Shown here piece after piece: positions 33,887 to 42,127 of a DNA stretch of 64,000 nt; position 1 is the first letter of the stretch, and each line of letters begins with the position of its first letter. The DNA comes from Ectobacillus ponti (GTDB lineage Bacteria; Bacillota; Bacilli; Bacillales; Bacillaceae_G). The stretch is taken from NCBI RefSeq assembly GCF_024294785.1, contig NZ_JANCLT010000016.1, positions 1 to 64,000 on the forward strand. Reading direction: 5' to 3'. A program made the position numbers and the translations under genes. The notes below the pieces were generated by a model, which did no database searches, was not told the origin of the DNA, and saw nothing but the letters and a program-made list of their open reading frames with translations.

Positions 33887-34771
33887 ATGACAAAACCGGG
33901 ATTCCTACGCATCTCACTATTATTGCTCAATCTTGTTCTGTATTTTGGATTTCATATGGAGGGATCAGCATGGTTCTTTTGGCTGACCATTCCTTATTTT
34001 ATTTTGGGAAACTGGTTCCTGTTGGCCATTGCGATGTACATGTACTGGAAGGATATGCAGTATGCGGGCTGGATTGGAGGCGCAGCTGTCCTGCTCATCC
34101 TTTATGACATCGGCAAGAAGGGGCAGAAGCAGCCTGCCCCAAGCAAGCCAAAAGCAGGGCGCAAAAAGTCTGCCCCTGCGCGCGGCCAAACCTTCGAACG
34201 CGTTGTCTCGGATGCAAAGGACTCCTATCGGCAGGCAGCCGCGGCTGAATGGGAGCGCGAACAGCAGGAGACGCGCTGGGCGCAGGAGCGTGAGGAAGAG
34301 CGCCGCGAAGAACAGCAAAGGGAACGAACACGCGCTGCCAAAGAGGAGGAATATTGGGAGCGCAAGAAGGCGGAGGATGATGCCTATTTCTACCGCAGAC
34401 ACGGCGGGCCGCAGTGGAAAATTGATGAGGCGGACGATGCTCTTGACCGCAATCAAGCGGACCGCGACTACGAGGATGAAAAATGGGGCCATGTCTGCAG
34501 CGGCTGCGGGGAGCCTGAGCGCTACTGCAAATGCTGCCGGGACTGCGACTCTTACCCATGCCGCTGCTGCCGTGAGTGTGGATATGCGGATTGCCGCTGC
34601 TGCAGCAGTTGCAACTCGTACCCATGTGAATGCTGCCGCGAGTGCGGATACGCAAGCTGCCGCTGCTGCAATGACTGTAATTCGTATCCGTGCCGTTGCT
34701 GCCGCGAATGTGGATACGCGGATTGCCGCTGCTGCTGGAGATGCAAGAATTATCCTTGTACGTGTGACTGA
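33887..34771 (+). CDS. Membrane protein with seven Cys-rich 11-residue repeats
   Basis: This 294-residue protein has two to three membrane helices in the first 75 residues, a basic linker, a long Glu/Arg-rich helical stretch (about 105-185) and a remarkable C-terminus. From residue about 202 there are 32 Cys in some 93 residues. Seven 11-residue repeats (nt 34532-34762) alternate between CCxxCxSYPCx and CCRECGYAxCR. The spacing suggests metal binding (zinc-knuckle or iron-sulfur-like) facing the cytoplasm or outside; topology is not certain. ATG 33887 is used; a TTG at 33839 would add a basic leader. I recognise no known family for the repeat. Confidence 0.85.
   Translation: MTKPGFLRISLLLLNLVLYFGFHMEGSAWFFWLTIPYFILGNWFLLAIAMYMYWKDMQYAGWIGGAAVLLILYDIGKKGQKQPAPSKPKAGRKKSAPARGQTFERVVSDAKDSYRQAAAAEWEREQQETRWAQEREEERREEQQRERTRAAKEEEYWERKKAEDDAYFYRRHGGPQWKIDEADDALDRNQADRDYEDEKWGHVCSGCGEPERYCKCCRDCDSYPCRCCRECGYADCRCCSSCNSYPCECCRECGYASCRCCNDCNSYPCRCCRECGYADCRCCWRCKNYPCTCD
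34532..34762 (+). repeat. Seven 33-bp coding repeats (CCxxCxxxxC)
   Basis: Seven 33-bp units encode the Cys repeats. Units 1, 3, 5 and 7 share SYPC or NYPC, and units 2, 4 and 6 share CCRECGYA. The 66-bp alternation shows expansion by duplication of a two-unit block. Codon differences between copies show it is not recent. Confidence 0.9.
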
Positions 34772-34900
34772 GTGTAATAGGTTAAGAGGAGTCTGGGCTG
34801 CCAGGCTCCTTTTTTGGTGAGTTGGGAATCCATGCCTCGTTCTGGCCTTCCATAATATGTTATAATTTCTTGTAACAAAGCTGCAACAGGGGAGTGGGAA

Positions 34901-36745
34901 ATGATTATCTACAACGAAACAGCCGCAAAATTTCTGGATCACATATATGAAAATAAGATTGGTTATGTCCTTCAGCAAAACGTACATCAAAAGATGAACA
35001 AAGCCGTATCCCCAAGCGAGCTGCGCTCCTGGGAAAACTCCCTGCCGCAGATGGCAAGGGTGCTGCGCGATGCCGACCTGAAGGAGGATACGCATGTCCT
35101 GCTGGAATATAAGCTCCCATCCACCGAAAAGCGGATTGACTTCCTCATTGCCGGACAGGACGAGCAGGGCACGAAGAACGCTGTCATTATCGAGCTGAAG
35201 CAATGGCAAAAAGCAAAAGCTGCCGAGGGCGACGGGATTGTTAAAACCTTTCTGGGCGGCCGGGAGCGCGAGACCGTGCATCCCTCCTATCAGGCGGATA
35301 CCTACAAGCGCTACCTGCAGAACTTTAATGAATCCCTATATAGCGACTCCACCATCCGGCTGCATTCCTGCGCCTTTCTCCATAACTACATCATGGCCCG
35401 AAACGGCGAGCCGCTTCTGGACACGCGCTATGGCAGCTACCTGCAGCAGGCACCCATCTATTTTCAATTTGACGACCGCAAATTGGCAGGCGACATCCGC
35501 AAGCTCGTAGCAAAGGGGCAGGGTGCCGAAATTGCGGAAGCCATTGAGCACGGTAAAATCCGCCCGTCCAAGAAGCTCGTGGAAACCGTCAGCTCGCTCA
35601 TCGCCGGCAACGAAGAATTCATCCTGCTGGACGAGCAGAAGGTTGCCTATGAGAAGGTCGTGACCAAGTATGACCAGCTGAAGCTGCAAAGGGACGGGAA
35701 GCACGTCATCCTGATCAAAGGCGGCCCGGGCACCGGCAAGTCGGTCATTGGGCTGAACCTCATGAGCTACATGCTGCGGGGTGATGCATATGTACAGTAC
35801 ATCACCCCAAACCAGGCTTTCCGGGAAATTTTACGCAAAAAGCTCGTCGGCCGCTCGCAATCTGTTGAGGTGCGTGACCTGTTCCGTGGCTCGGCTGCCT
35901 ATGTGGACGTGCCGGAAAACTATTTCGATGTGCTCATCTGCGACGAGGCGCACCGCCTGAAGGAGCACGGCCACATGAAGAAGAAAATTGAGGGTGAAAA
36001 CCAGGCCACCCAAATCATGCGCTCCTCCCGCATCAGTGTCTTCTTCATCGACGACCAGCAGCAGGTCTCCAAAAAGGACATCGGCTCCGTGGCCCTGCTG
36101 GAGGCGGAAGCAGCCAAGCTGGGTGCAGAAGTCCATACCGTAGAACTGGAATCGCAGTACCGCTGCTCCGGCTCGGGCAACTACATTGCCTGGCTCGACA
36201 GCCTGCTTGGATACAGCGAAGAGGACATCCAGCTCGAAGGCGACTTCGACTTCCGCGTTGTCTCCACCCCGCAACAACTTGTCGAGGAAATTGTCGACAA
36301 ACGCGGCGGCCGCCTGCTCGCCGGCTACGCCTGGGATTGGACAAAAAACCCAAAGGACGGCAAACTGGCCGATGACGTGGTCATCGAAGAGCACGGCTTT
36401 GCCCTGCCGTGGAACGACCCGAACCGCATCGATTGGGCCATCCACCCGGAGTGCGCGAGGCAGATTGGCTGCATCCACACCGTGCAGGGGCTTGAGATGG
36501 ACTATGTCGGAGTCATTATCGGACGTGATTTGGGATATGATCCGCACACAGGTTCACTTGTGGTACGGCGGGAGGAGTTTCGCGACAAGGGCGCGAAGCC
36601 GGCTAAGCCGAAGAAGGGGCAGCCGGACCCGCTGGTTGATTTGGTGCGCAATACGTATAAGACGCTGATGACACGGGGGATTAAGGGGTGTTATGTGTAT
36701 TGCTGTGATGGAGAGCTGGCAGCATATATCCATTCAAAGGTTTAA
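34901..36745 (+). CDS. PD-(D/E)XK nuclease fused to a DUF2075 (Schlafen-like) helicase
   Basis: This 614-residue protein has a nuclease-like N-terminus with D80 (RIDFLIAG) and E98-x-K100 (VIIELKQW), the PD-(D/E)XK arrangement. From residue 250 there is a DUF2075/Schlafen group 3-type SF1 helicase: Walker A GGPGTGKS at 274-281, Walker B VLICDEAHRL, motif III FFIDDQQQ and ESQYRCSGS. Later TVQGLEMDYVGVIIGRDL covers motif V/VI. It likely cuts or remodels nucleic acid and is typical of defence islands. GGGGAGTGGG precedes ATG 34901. A decayed piece of the same gene lies at 33510-33665. Confidence 0.9.
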   Translation: MIIYNETAAKFLDHIYENKIGYVLQQNVHQKMNKAVSPSELRSWENSLPQMARVLRDADLKEDTHVLLEYKLPSTEKRIDFLIAGQDEQGTKNAVIIELKQWQKAKAAEGDGIVKTFLGGRERETVHPSYQADTYKRYLQNFNESLYSDSTIRLHSCAFLHNYIMARNGEPLLDTRYGSYLQQAPIYFQFDDRKLAGDIRKLVAKGQGAEIAEAIEHGKIRPSKKLVETVSSLIAGNEEFILLDEQKVAYEKVVTKYDQLKLQRDGKHVILIKGGPGTGKSVIGLNLMSYMLRGDAYVQYITPNQAFREILRKKLVGRSQSVEVRDLFRGSAAYVDVPENYFDVLICDEAHRLKEHGHMKKKIEGENQATQIMRSSRISVFFIDDQQQVSKKDIGSVALLEAEAAKLGAEVHTVELESQYRCSGSGNYIAWLDSLLGYSEEDIQLEGDFDFRVVSTPQQLVEEIVDKRGGRLLAGYAWDWTKNPKDGKLADDVVIEEHGFALPWNDPNRIDWAIHPECARQIGCIHTVQGLEMDYVGVIIGRDLGYDPHTGSLVVRREEFRDKGAKPAKPKKGQPDPLVDLVRNTYKTLMTRGIKGCYVYCCDGELAAYIHSKV

Positions 36746-36810
36746 AAGATGAATGCAAAAGTTCACTCTTATGTGAGCCGATATGAATTTATTAAAGGGA
36801 GTGTATAGTA

Positions 36811-36846
36811 ATGAGAATAATAAAAAGGTGCAGAAATAAAACTTAA
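36811..36846 (+). CDS. Possible 11-residue leader peptide
   Basis: ATG 36811 follows AAGGGAGTG and encodes a basic peptide, MRIIKRCRNKT, then stop. It lies in the AT-rich gap before the restriction genes. It may be a chance frame; no attenuator hairpin is visible. Confidence 0.2.
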   Translation: MRIIKRCRNKT

Positions 36847-36984
36847 GAAATCATAATGTTGCAAATATTAGAATAATAAATAATAAGGGGATGAAAAAAG
36901 TTCACAAATAAGCGTAAGTTTTTGATTGCCGGACGATAGGTGGTATGGTACGATATTTTCATAGTAATTGAAGGAGTGATTAGA

Positions 36985-37914
36985 GTGCCTGAAGTAATTG
37001 CTCATAAAATAGAGTTTAATGAACTGTTCAATTCAACAACGATGTTCTATGTGGATGAGGAATATGAGCAATCCATTGAACGGGAAGTACAAAACAAAGT
37101 TGATGTGTTGTACAATGAATTGCAGTCCATAGACACAAAAGAAGGCTTGAGAAAGTATATCGTAGAGCACAAGGATTCCTTGGATAATCTAACGAGCCTC
37201 ATGGAGATTTCTACAGAAAGATTCAAGCGTATGGTTTCTATGATAAGAAAGGAACGTGGATTTGTCTTTTCTACTGAATGGGGACTCGGTAAGATTCGTA
37301 CCGCAATGATGGAAAGTCCGGCAATGATGGAGAGTATACTAAACCTCATTTGGGCTGGCCGTGATGATGAAAAACTTAAGACCAAGATACCATATTTCTA
37401 TTTGGATAACATGGCAATAGATAAGACAACGCTTAAAAAGCTGACAGATAAAAACTCTATCCGACTTTTTGTTAAAAGAGGGTTAGAGGGAAAGTACAGT
37501 AATAATATTGGTGATCTTATTTTAAAACAGATTGAAGAGAATATAAGAGTTGTTTGTGCGAAGCATGGGCTTGGGTATCAGAAGGATGTTAGAATTCCAA
37601 TACTTGACAGAGCAGCTAGCTTTGTATTAGAAAGTCCACAGGACCCAAAGATTATTATTGATGTTTCCTATAATGTGACAACATCAAGTAGTCAGGGAAG
37701 CAAGAAGGAAGCAGTACGTAAAACTGTAGAAGTGCTCAATGATCAGTATAAGTTAGGAAACAAGATTATTTACGTAAACTTCCTAGATGGTGCTGGATGG
37801 ATTGGAAGACAGGCAGATATGAGAGAGATTCATAGATGTTCTGACTATGTTTTAAATTTTAATAATTTAAACCTGTTAGAAGACATTGTTGACAGCTATG
37901 TCACTAGATTTTAA
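36985..37914 (+). CDS. Restriction-endonuclease-like protein (DpnII-type pattern)
   Basis: This 309-residue protein ends in a region resembling DpnII/MboI-type restriction enzymes. DRAASFVLESPQDPKIIIDV is followed by SYNVTTSSSQGSKKEAVRKT and FLDGAGWIGRQADMREI, matching the usual order of acidic strand, basic helix and DGxGW segment. The catalytic pattern would be D-x(n)-D-x-S/N rather than a clear ExK, so activity is not assured. GTG 36985 has AAGGAGTG at six bases. It starts the AT-rich operon with a ParB/Srx-like protein, an SNF2 helicase and a DUF3883 protein, with a C5 methyltransferase convergent. That points to a multi-gene restriction system. Confidence 0.75.
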   Translation: MPEVIAHKIEFNELFNSTTMFYVDEEYEQSIEREVQNKVDVLYNELQSIDTKEGLRKYIVEHKDSLDNLTSLMEISTERFKRMVSMIRKERGFVFSTEWGLGKIRTAMMESPAMMESILNLIWAGRDDEKLKTKIPYFYLDNMAIDKTTLKKLTDKNSIRLFVKRGLEGKYSNNIGDLILKQIEENIRVVCAKHGLGYQKDVRIPILDRAASFVLESPQDPKIIIDVSYNVTTSSSQGSKKEAVRKTVEVLNDQYKLGNKIIYVNFLDGAGWIGRQADMREIHRCSDYVLNFNNLNLLEDIVDSYVTRF

Positions 37915-37933
37915 GAATTAGGGGGTAACGTAA

Positions 37934-39217
37934 ATGAATGCTGCGGAGAGAAAAGTGAAGTTACAGGAACTGATAGCCACCAAGAAGCCGTGCCGTACGG
38001 GCATCCCAATTATGTATCATGGAGTAAGAAGAGAGTTTGATGCTTATGAGATACCTTTAGAGTATCTTGTTTATAATCCCTATAATGGTCGTATTGGTAG
38101 CATGGTTAAGTCCTATGAAAGACAGCATCACACAATTAACCCAGAAGATCCACAGGACAAGAAGCTTATTGAAAAGTTTCTTTGGGAATCCAAGATTGAT
38201 GCCAATAAGAAGACGAAGGAACGACTACTTCGTGAACATCAGGAAAAGCACGGTATTGTAACTGCAGATGGTTCTATTATTGATGGAAATAGAAGATCAA
38301 TGTTGTTAAATAATATAATGGCGGATCATAACATCCCTTTTAATGAGAAGAGTCACTGCCAGTTTTTCATTGCAATAATTCTGCCAGATGATGCTAATAA
38401 AAAAGAAATTCTGGCACTTGAGACCACGTACCAGATGGGGGAAGATGTCAAGGTTGACTACAACCCAATTGAAAAATATCTCAAGTGTAAGGACTTACAA
38501 GACGCGGGCTTTACGCCTGATGATATTGCCCAAATGATGGATATAAAGCCGGGAGAAGTCCGAACTATGCTTTCGGCATTGCAGCTTATGGATGACTATT
38601 TGGATGAGTATGACTACTCTGGTATGTACACACAGTTAGATAAGAATGAAGATTCGTTCTTAAAGCTGGACTCCGCACTGAAAAAATATAGGGCTGGGGT
38701 TCCATCAATGTGGGCATATGATCCAGATGCAGATGTTTCTGATTTGAAGTTGATAGCATTTGACTATATACGTGAAGGTTTTGAACAGACACTTTTCCGT
38801 AACATTATCTCAGCTCCAAGCGCAAAGAAGCCTGCGAGCAGTTTTTTTGCAAAAGAAGAGGTATGGGGAGATTTTAGGGACAGACATTTTGCTATTACTG
38901 ATGCTGTTGAGGAATACTCCGTTGCTGAGATTATGGCTTCAAATCAAACTGATCTTAGCCGTGCTCTAAAAGCAAGGGATCAGCAATGGAAACTTAAAGT
39001 CGGAGATGATTTGGAAGAAAATTTCACCCTGAGTTTGGATAAACTAAATAACCATGCTGATGCAGCAAAGCCTCTTCAGCTTCTTATAAAGGCTTGTCAG
39101 GCATTAGAGGTTGTTGACGTAACACAGGAAAGTTTTCAGAGAGATAGAAATATTAGAGGGTGCGTAGAGTCACTAGAGGAATTTGTGACAAAGTTTAAGG
39201 GCATCCTTGGAATGTAA
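37934..39217 (+). CDS. ParB/sulfiredoxin-like domain protein
   Basis: This 427-residue protein has a ParB/Srx-type N-terminal half: YEIPLEYLVYNPYNGRIGSM, then TADGSIIDGNRRSMLLN, the DGxRR nucleotide or DNA-binding motif. A helical segment (FTPDDIAQMMDIKPGEVRTM) resembles the ParB HTH. Such proteins act as NTP-dependent DNA clamps or, in some defence systems, as nucleases or ATPases. ATG 37934 has TTAGGGGGTAAC upstream. It follows the endonuclease-like gene by 19 bases and precedes the SNF2 gene by 15, in one transcript. The local base composition is AT-rich, unlike the flanking genes. Confidence 0.85.
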   Translation: MNAAERKVKLQELIATKKPCRTGIPIMYHGVRREFDAYEIPLEYLVYNPYNGRIGSMVKSYERQHHTINPEDPQDKKLIEKFLWESKIDANKKTKERLLREHQEKHGIVTADGSIIDGNRRSMLLNNIMADHNIPFNEKSHCQFFIAIILPDDANKKEILALETTYQMGEDVKVDYNPIEKYLKCKDLQDAGFTPDDIAQMMDIKPGEVRTMLSALQLMDDYLDEYDYSGMYTQLDKNEDSFLKLDSALKKYRAGVPSMWAYDPDADVSDLKLIAFDYIREGFEQTLFRNIISAPSAKKPASSFFAKEEVWGDFRDRHFAITDAVEEYSVAEIMASNQTDLSRALKARDQQWKLKVGDDLEENFTLSLDKLNNHADAAKPLQLLIKACQALEVVDVTQESFQRDRNIRGCVESLEEFVTKFKGILGM

Positions 39218-39232
39218 GGAAAGGAATATCCT

Positions 39233-41191
39233 ATGAAAAAACTGTGTCTTGAATCAAATGAGGATACATCTAATTTAATTATTACTGGAGATATAGCAGC
39301 TATTTTTGGCAATAGACGGGCATCAAGGTATCTGAAGGATACCCTGAAATACATTCTCCTAGAGGATAAAATTGTAGTTGAAGTTGAAAGGGACATCACC
39401 AAGACAATTGATAGAGTTAAGAAAATTTGCGAGCATATCTCAGCCGAAATGATATTTTCGGAAAAAGTTTCAGAAGCAGTAAGCAACTATGCACTGGAAG
39501 AAGAAAAATTTATAGAGTTTTCGGAAAAGGCAAGGCTAATCAGGGATAATCAATGTGAGAAGAGTGATTTTGCGGCTTTTGTTAGTTCAGTAAGTAAGAA
39601 CCTTTCTAACCGAAGCCTGTATCAGCTACAGTTATTGTCTGCATACCATCTCGCATTTTCTCAGAATGGATGCAACTTCTCTGTACCTGGAGCAGGCAAG
39701 ACCAGTGTGGTTTATGGAGCCTTTGCTTATTTGTCAAACTTGGATAGCTTTGATAAAAAGTTTGTAGATAAGCTTTTAATTATCTCCCCCTTAAGTGCTT
39801 TTGGACCATGGGAACTAGAATATGAGGAATGCTTCGGTGTGAAACCATCTACAAAAAGGTTAAGTGGAAAGATTCCGGTTGAGGAAAAGAAACAGTATAT
39901 GTATTCTTTGAATCCCGCAAAGATTACATTATTGTCCTATGCATCCGTTCCTGCACTGCGTGAAGAATTAATATATTTTTTAAAGAACAATAAGGTAATG
40001 GTTGTTCTTGATGAAGCGCATAAGATTAAGAATACTTCTGGCGGAATTACAGCTACTGGTGTTCTTGATATTGCCGCATACTGCTCATCAAGAATAGTCT
40101 TGACAGGTACACCGGCACCGAACGGATATGAGGATTTATATAACCTTTATAAGTTTATTTGGCCAACCAAAAAAGTTATACCATACGAAGTGTATCAGCT
40201 TAAAGATATGAGTAAGTCTGATTCTGATGTACGGGTAAATTCTTTGCTTCATGCGATTGAGCCCTTTTTCATCCGTGTGAAAAAGAGCGATTTGGGCATA
40301 CCTCCTGCTACAGAAAATGCTCCAATTATTGTTCCAATGAGTGAGGCACAAAGAAAGATATACAATATAATTGAAAAAAAATATATGAGTGACATCGTGT
40401 CAACAAGGAACAGCAGTTTTCAACAGGACTTAATTAAGGCGAGATTAATCCGTATGATGCAAGTTGCAACAAACCCAGATCTGTTAAGTGTTCCGCTACG
40501 CAACTTTGCTTCTTCAGAAGGATTTGATGCTAATGCAGTAACAGAAGATACTTCGTTAATTAAAGAAATACTGCAGTATGCCGCAAGTGAGACTCCTGCA
40601 AAATTTGTGAGGGCAAAAGAGCTGATTGAGCAGATCGTTTCCAAAGGTGGTAAAGTAGTTGTTTGGTGTATCTACGTTAAGAATATTCAGGATTTTAGGG
40701 ATTATCTGCTGTCCAACGGTATAGCGTGCAAGACACTATATGGGGCGACCCCGGTTGCAACCGGGAATGAAGATGACAGCGAAGAGGAAACACGTGAAAA
40801 AATAATTGCTGATTTCCATCGTCCAGATGCTGACTTCAGCGTAATTATTGCTAACCCATTTGCTGTATCTGAGTCAATCTCACTTCATAAAGTTTGTCAC
40901 AACGCTATTTATATGGAGCGGAGTTTTAATGCAGCGCACTTTATTCAATCCAAGGATCGCATTCATAGATATGGTCTGAAACCAGGAATAGAGACCAACT
41001 ATTACTATTTACTTTCAGAAGATTCAATAGACAGTGTAATTCATGAAAGACTTATTGTAAAGGAAACAAGATTACGAGAAATTATTGAAAGTATGCCAAT
41101 ACCCCTGTTTACGAATGCGGAATTAGAAACCGGGGATAATGATATCAAGGCGCTAATTGCTGAGTATGTTAACCGAACTAAAGCGCTGTAA
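39233..41191 (+). CDS. SNF2-family DNA helicase/translocase
   Basis: This 652-residue protein is a SNF2 ATPase: Walker A VPGAGKTS at 151-158, DEAHKIKN near 260, motif III LTGTPAPNGYEDLYNLYKFI and motif VI QSKDRIHRYG near 595. The first 130 residues are unique to this protein. SNF2 translocases move on double-stranded DNA and are recurring parts of restriction and other defence systems. GGAAAGGA lies before the ATG. Its last 26 bases overlap the start of the DUF3883 gene. Confidence 0.93.
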   Translation: MKKLCLESNEDTSNLIITGDIAAIFGNRRASRYLKDTLKYILLEDKIVVEVERDITKTIDRVKKICEHISAEMIFSEKVSEAVSNYALEEEKFIEFSEKARLIRDNQCEKSDFAAFVSSVSKNLSNRSLYQLQLLSAYHLAFSQNGCNFSVPGAGKTSVVYGAFAYLSNLDSFDKKFVDKLLIISPLSAFGPWELEYEECFGVKPSTKRLSGKIPVEEKKQYMYSLNPAKITLLSYASVPALREELIYFLKNNKVMVVLDEAHKIKNTSGGITATGVLDIAAYCSSRIVLTGTPAPNGYEDLYNLYKFIWPTKKVIPYEVYQLKDMSKSDSDVRVNSLLHAIEPFFIRVKKSDLGIPPATENAPIIVPMSEAQRKIYNIIEKKYMSDIVSTRNSSFQQDLIKARLIRMMQVATNPDLLSVPLRNFASSEGFDANAVTEDTSLIKEILQYAASETPAKFVRAKELIEQIVSKGGKVVVWCIYVKNIQDFRDYLLSNGIACKTLYGATPVATGNEDDSEEETREKIIADFHRPDADFSVIIANPFAVSESISLHKVCHNAIYMERSFNAAHFIQSKDRIHRYGLKPGIETNYYYLLSEDSIDSVIHERLIVKETRLREIIESMPIPLFTNAELETGDNDIKALIAEYVNRTKAL

Positions 41192-42098
41192 CTCCATAGG
41201 AAATATTGCTGGATTGCTTTTCCTGGTTTCAATGCTGTCCAGCAAGAGTTTCATCAGTAGAAAAGAGGTTATAAACCGTTCTGCCCTAGAAAATGGAATA
41301 GTTATAAATTGCAACGGTGCCCTAGCATTCCTTGAATATTTAGAATATGTCAAACTGTCCGGAGATAATGTTGTTCTAACAGAGCGTTTTAAGGAATTGG
41401 AGTTGTTAGAAAAGAGTTGCATCATAGACGTTTTAGTCAAATCCTGCATTACAAAACTCATTGATGAAGGAATATTTGACCGAGATGAGACGGGCTTCAA
41501 TGTAGATAAGGGACATATAAGCATAAAACAGTCGGCATTCCCGTTGGCATATGCTGCTATTAGAAACTTTTTAATAACTGCTGGAGCATTTAATAAAGAC
41601 AATGATGAAATGTGTATATCTGGATCATATGAATCTGACTTTGCTTCAAGAATTCGCATCCGAAAAGGTAAATTTACGTTAGAGCAGTTGCTCAAACAAC
41701 AAGAGGAGCAGAACAGGCGTGGCTTTGAGGCAGAAGAGTTCGTTCTGGCAATTGAGAAAAAAAGGCTTTCGGAGAAAGCTTATAGGGTTAAAAGAATTTC
41801 AGATTTTGATGTTTCTGCCGGATACGATATAGTATCTTTTCAAAGCGACAGCAGCACAGCTTGTGATCGATTTATAGAGGTTAAGTCATATTTAGGAAAT
41901 CCACATTTTTACTGGTCAGAGAACGAATCTGACACAGCTAGAATAAAGGGCGATAAATATGTTCTCTGCTTAGTTGATTATGCACGAATTACAGAGCCTG
42001 AATATGAACCGGAATTTATTCAAGACCCATATAAAGTAATCTTTGAAAATGATAGCTGGCTTGTGAATATTGCATCATATAAGATACAAAAAATATAG
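41166..42098 (+). CDS. DUF3883 (NOV)-domain protein
   Basis: This 310-residue protein ends in a DUF3883 domain: RRGFEAEEFVLAIEKKRL, DVSAGYDIVSFQ, RFIEVKSYLGNPHFYWSENE. The D-x(n)-E-V-K spacing fits a nuclease-like fold, and the family is common in defence loci next to SNF2 helicases and methyltransferases. The N-terminal 170 residues are helical, of unknown family. ATG 41166 is chosen over TTG 41157; neither has a strong ribosome site, so translational coupling to the SNF2 gene, which it overlaps, is likely. It converges with the methyltransferase gene. Confidence 0.85.
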   Translation: MLTELKRCNSIGNIAGLLFLVSMLSSKSFISRKEVINRSALENGIVINCNGALAFLEYLEYVKLSGDNVVLTERFKELELLEKSCIIDVLVKSCITKLIDEGIFDRDETGFNVDKGHISIKQSAFPLAYAAIRNFLITAGAFNKDNDEMCISGSYESDFASRIRIRKGKFTLEQLLKQQEEQNRRGFEAEEFVLAIEKKRLSEKAYRVKRISDFDVSAGYDIVSFQSDSSTACDRFIEVKSYLGNPHFYWSENESDTARIKGDKYVLCLVDYARITEPEYEPEFIQDPYKVIFENDSWLVNIASYKIQKI

Positions 42099-42124
42099 GG
42101 CATGTTATTTGTACATGCCCTATA
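42094..42124. terminator. Bidirectional terminator, DUF3883 gene and methyltransferase
   Basis: TATAGGGCATGT pairs perfectly with ACATGCCCTATA (12 bp, 7-base loop). It overlaps the stop region of the DUF3883 gene and ends four bases before the convergent methyltransferase stop codon. The A/T flanks allow termination in both directions. Confidence 0.8.
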
Positions 42125-42127
42125 GAA

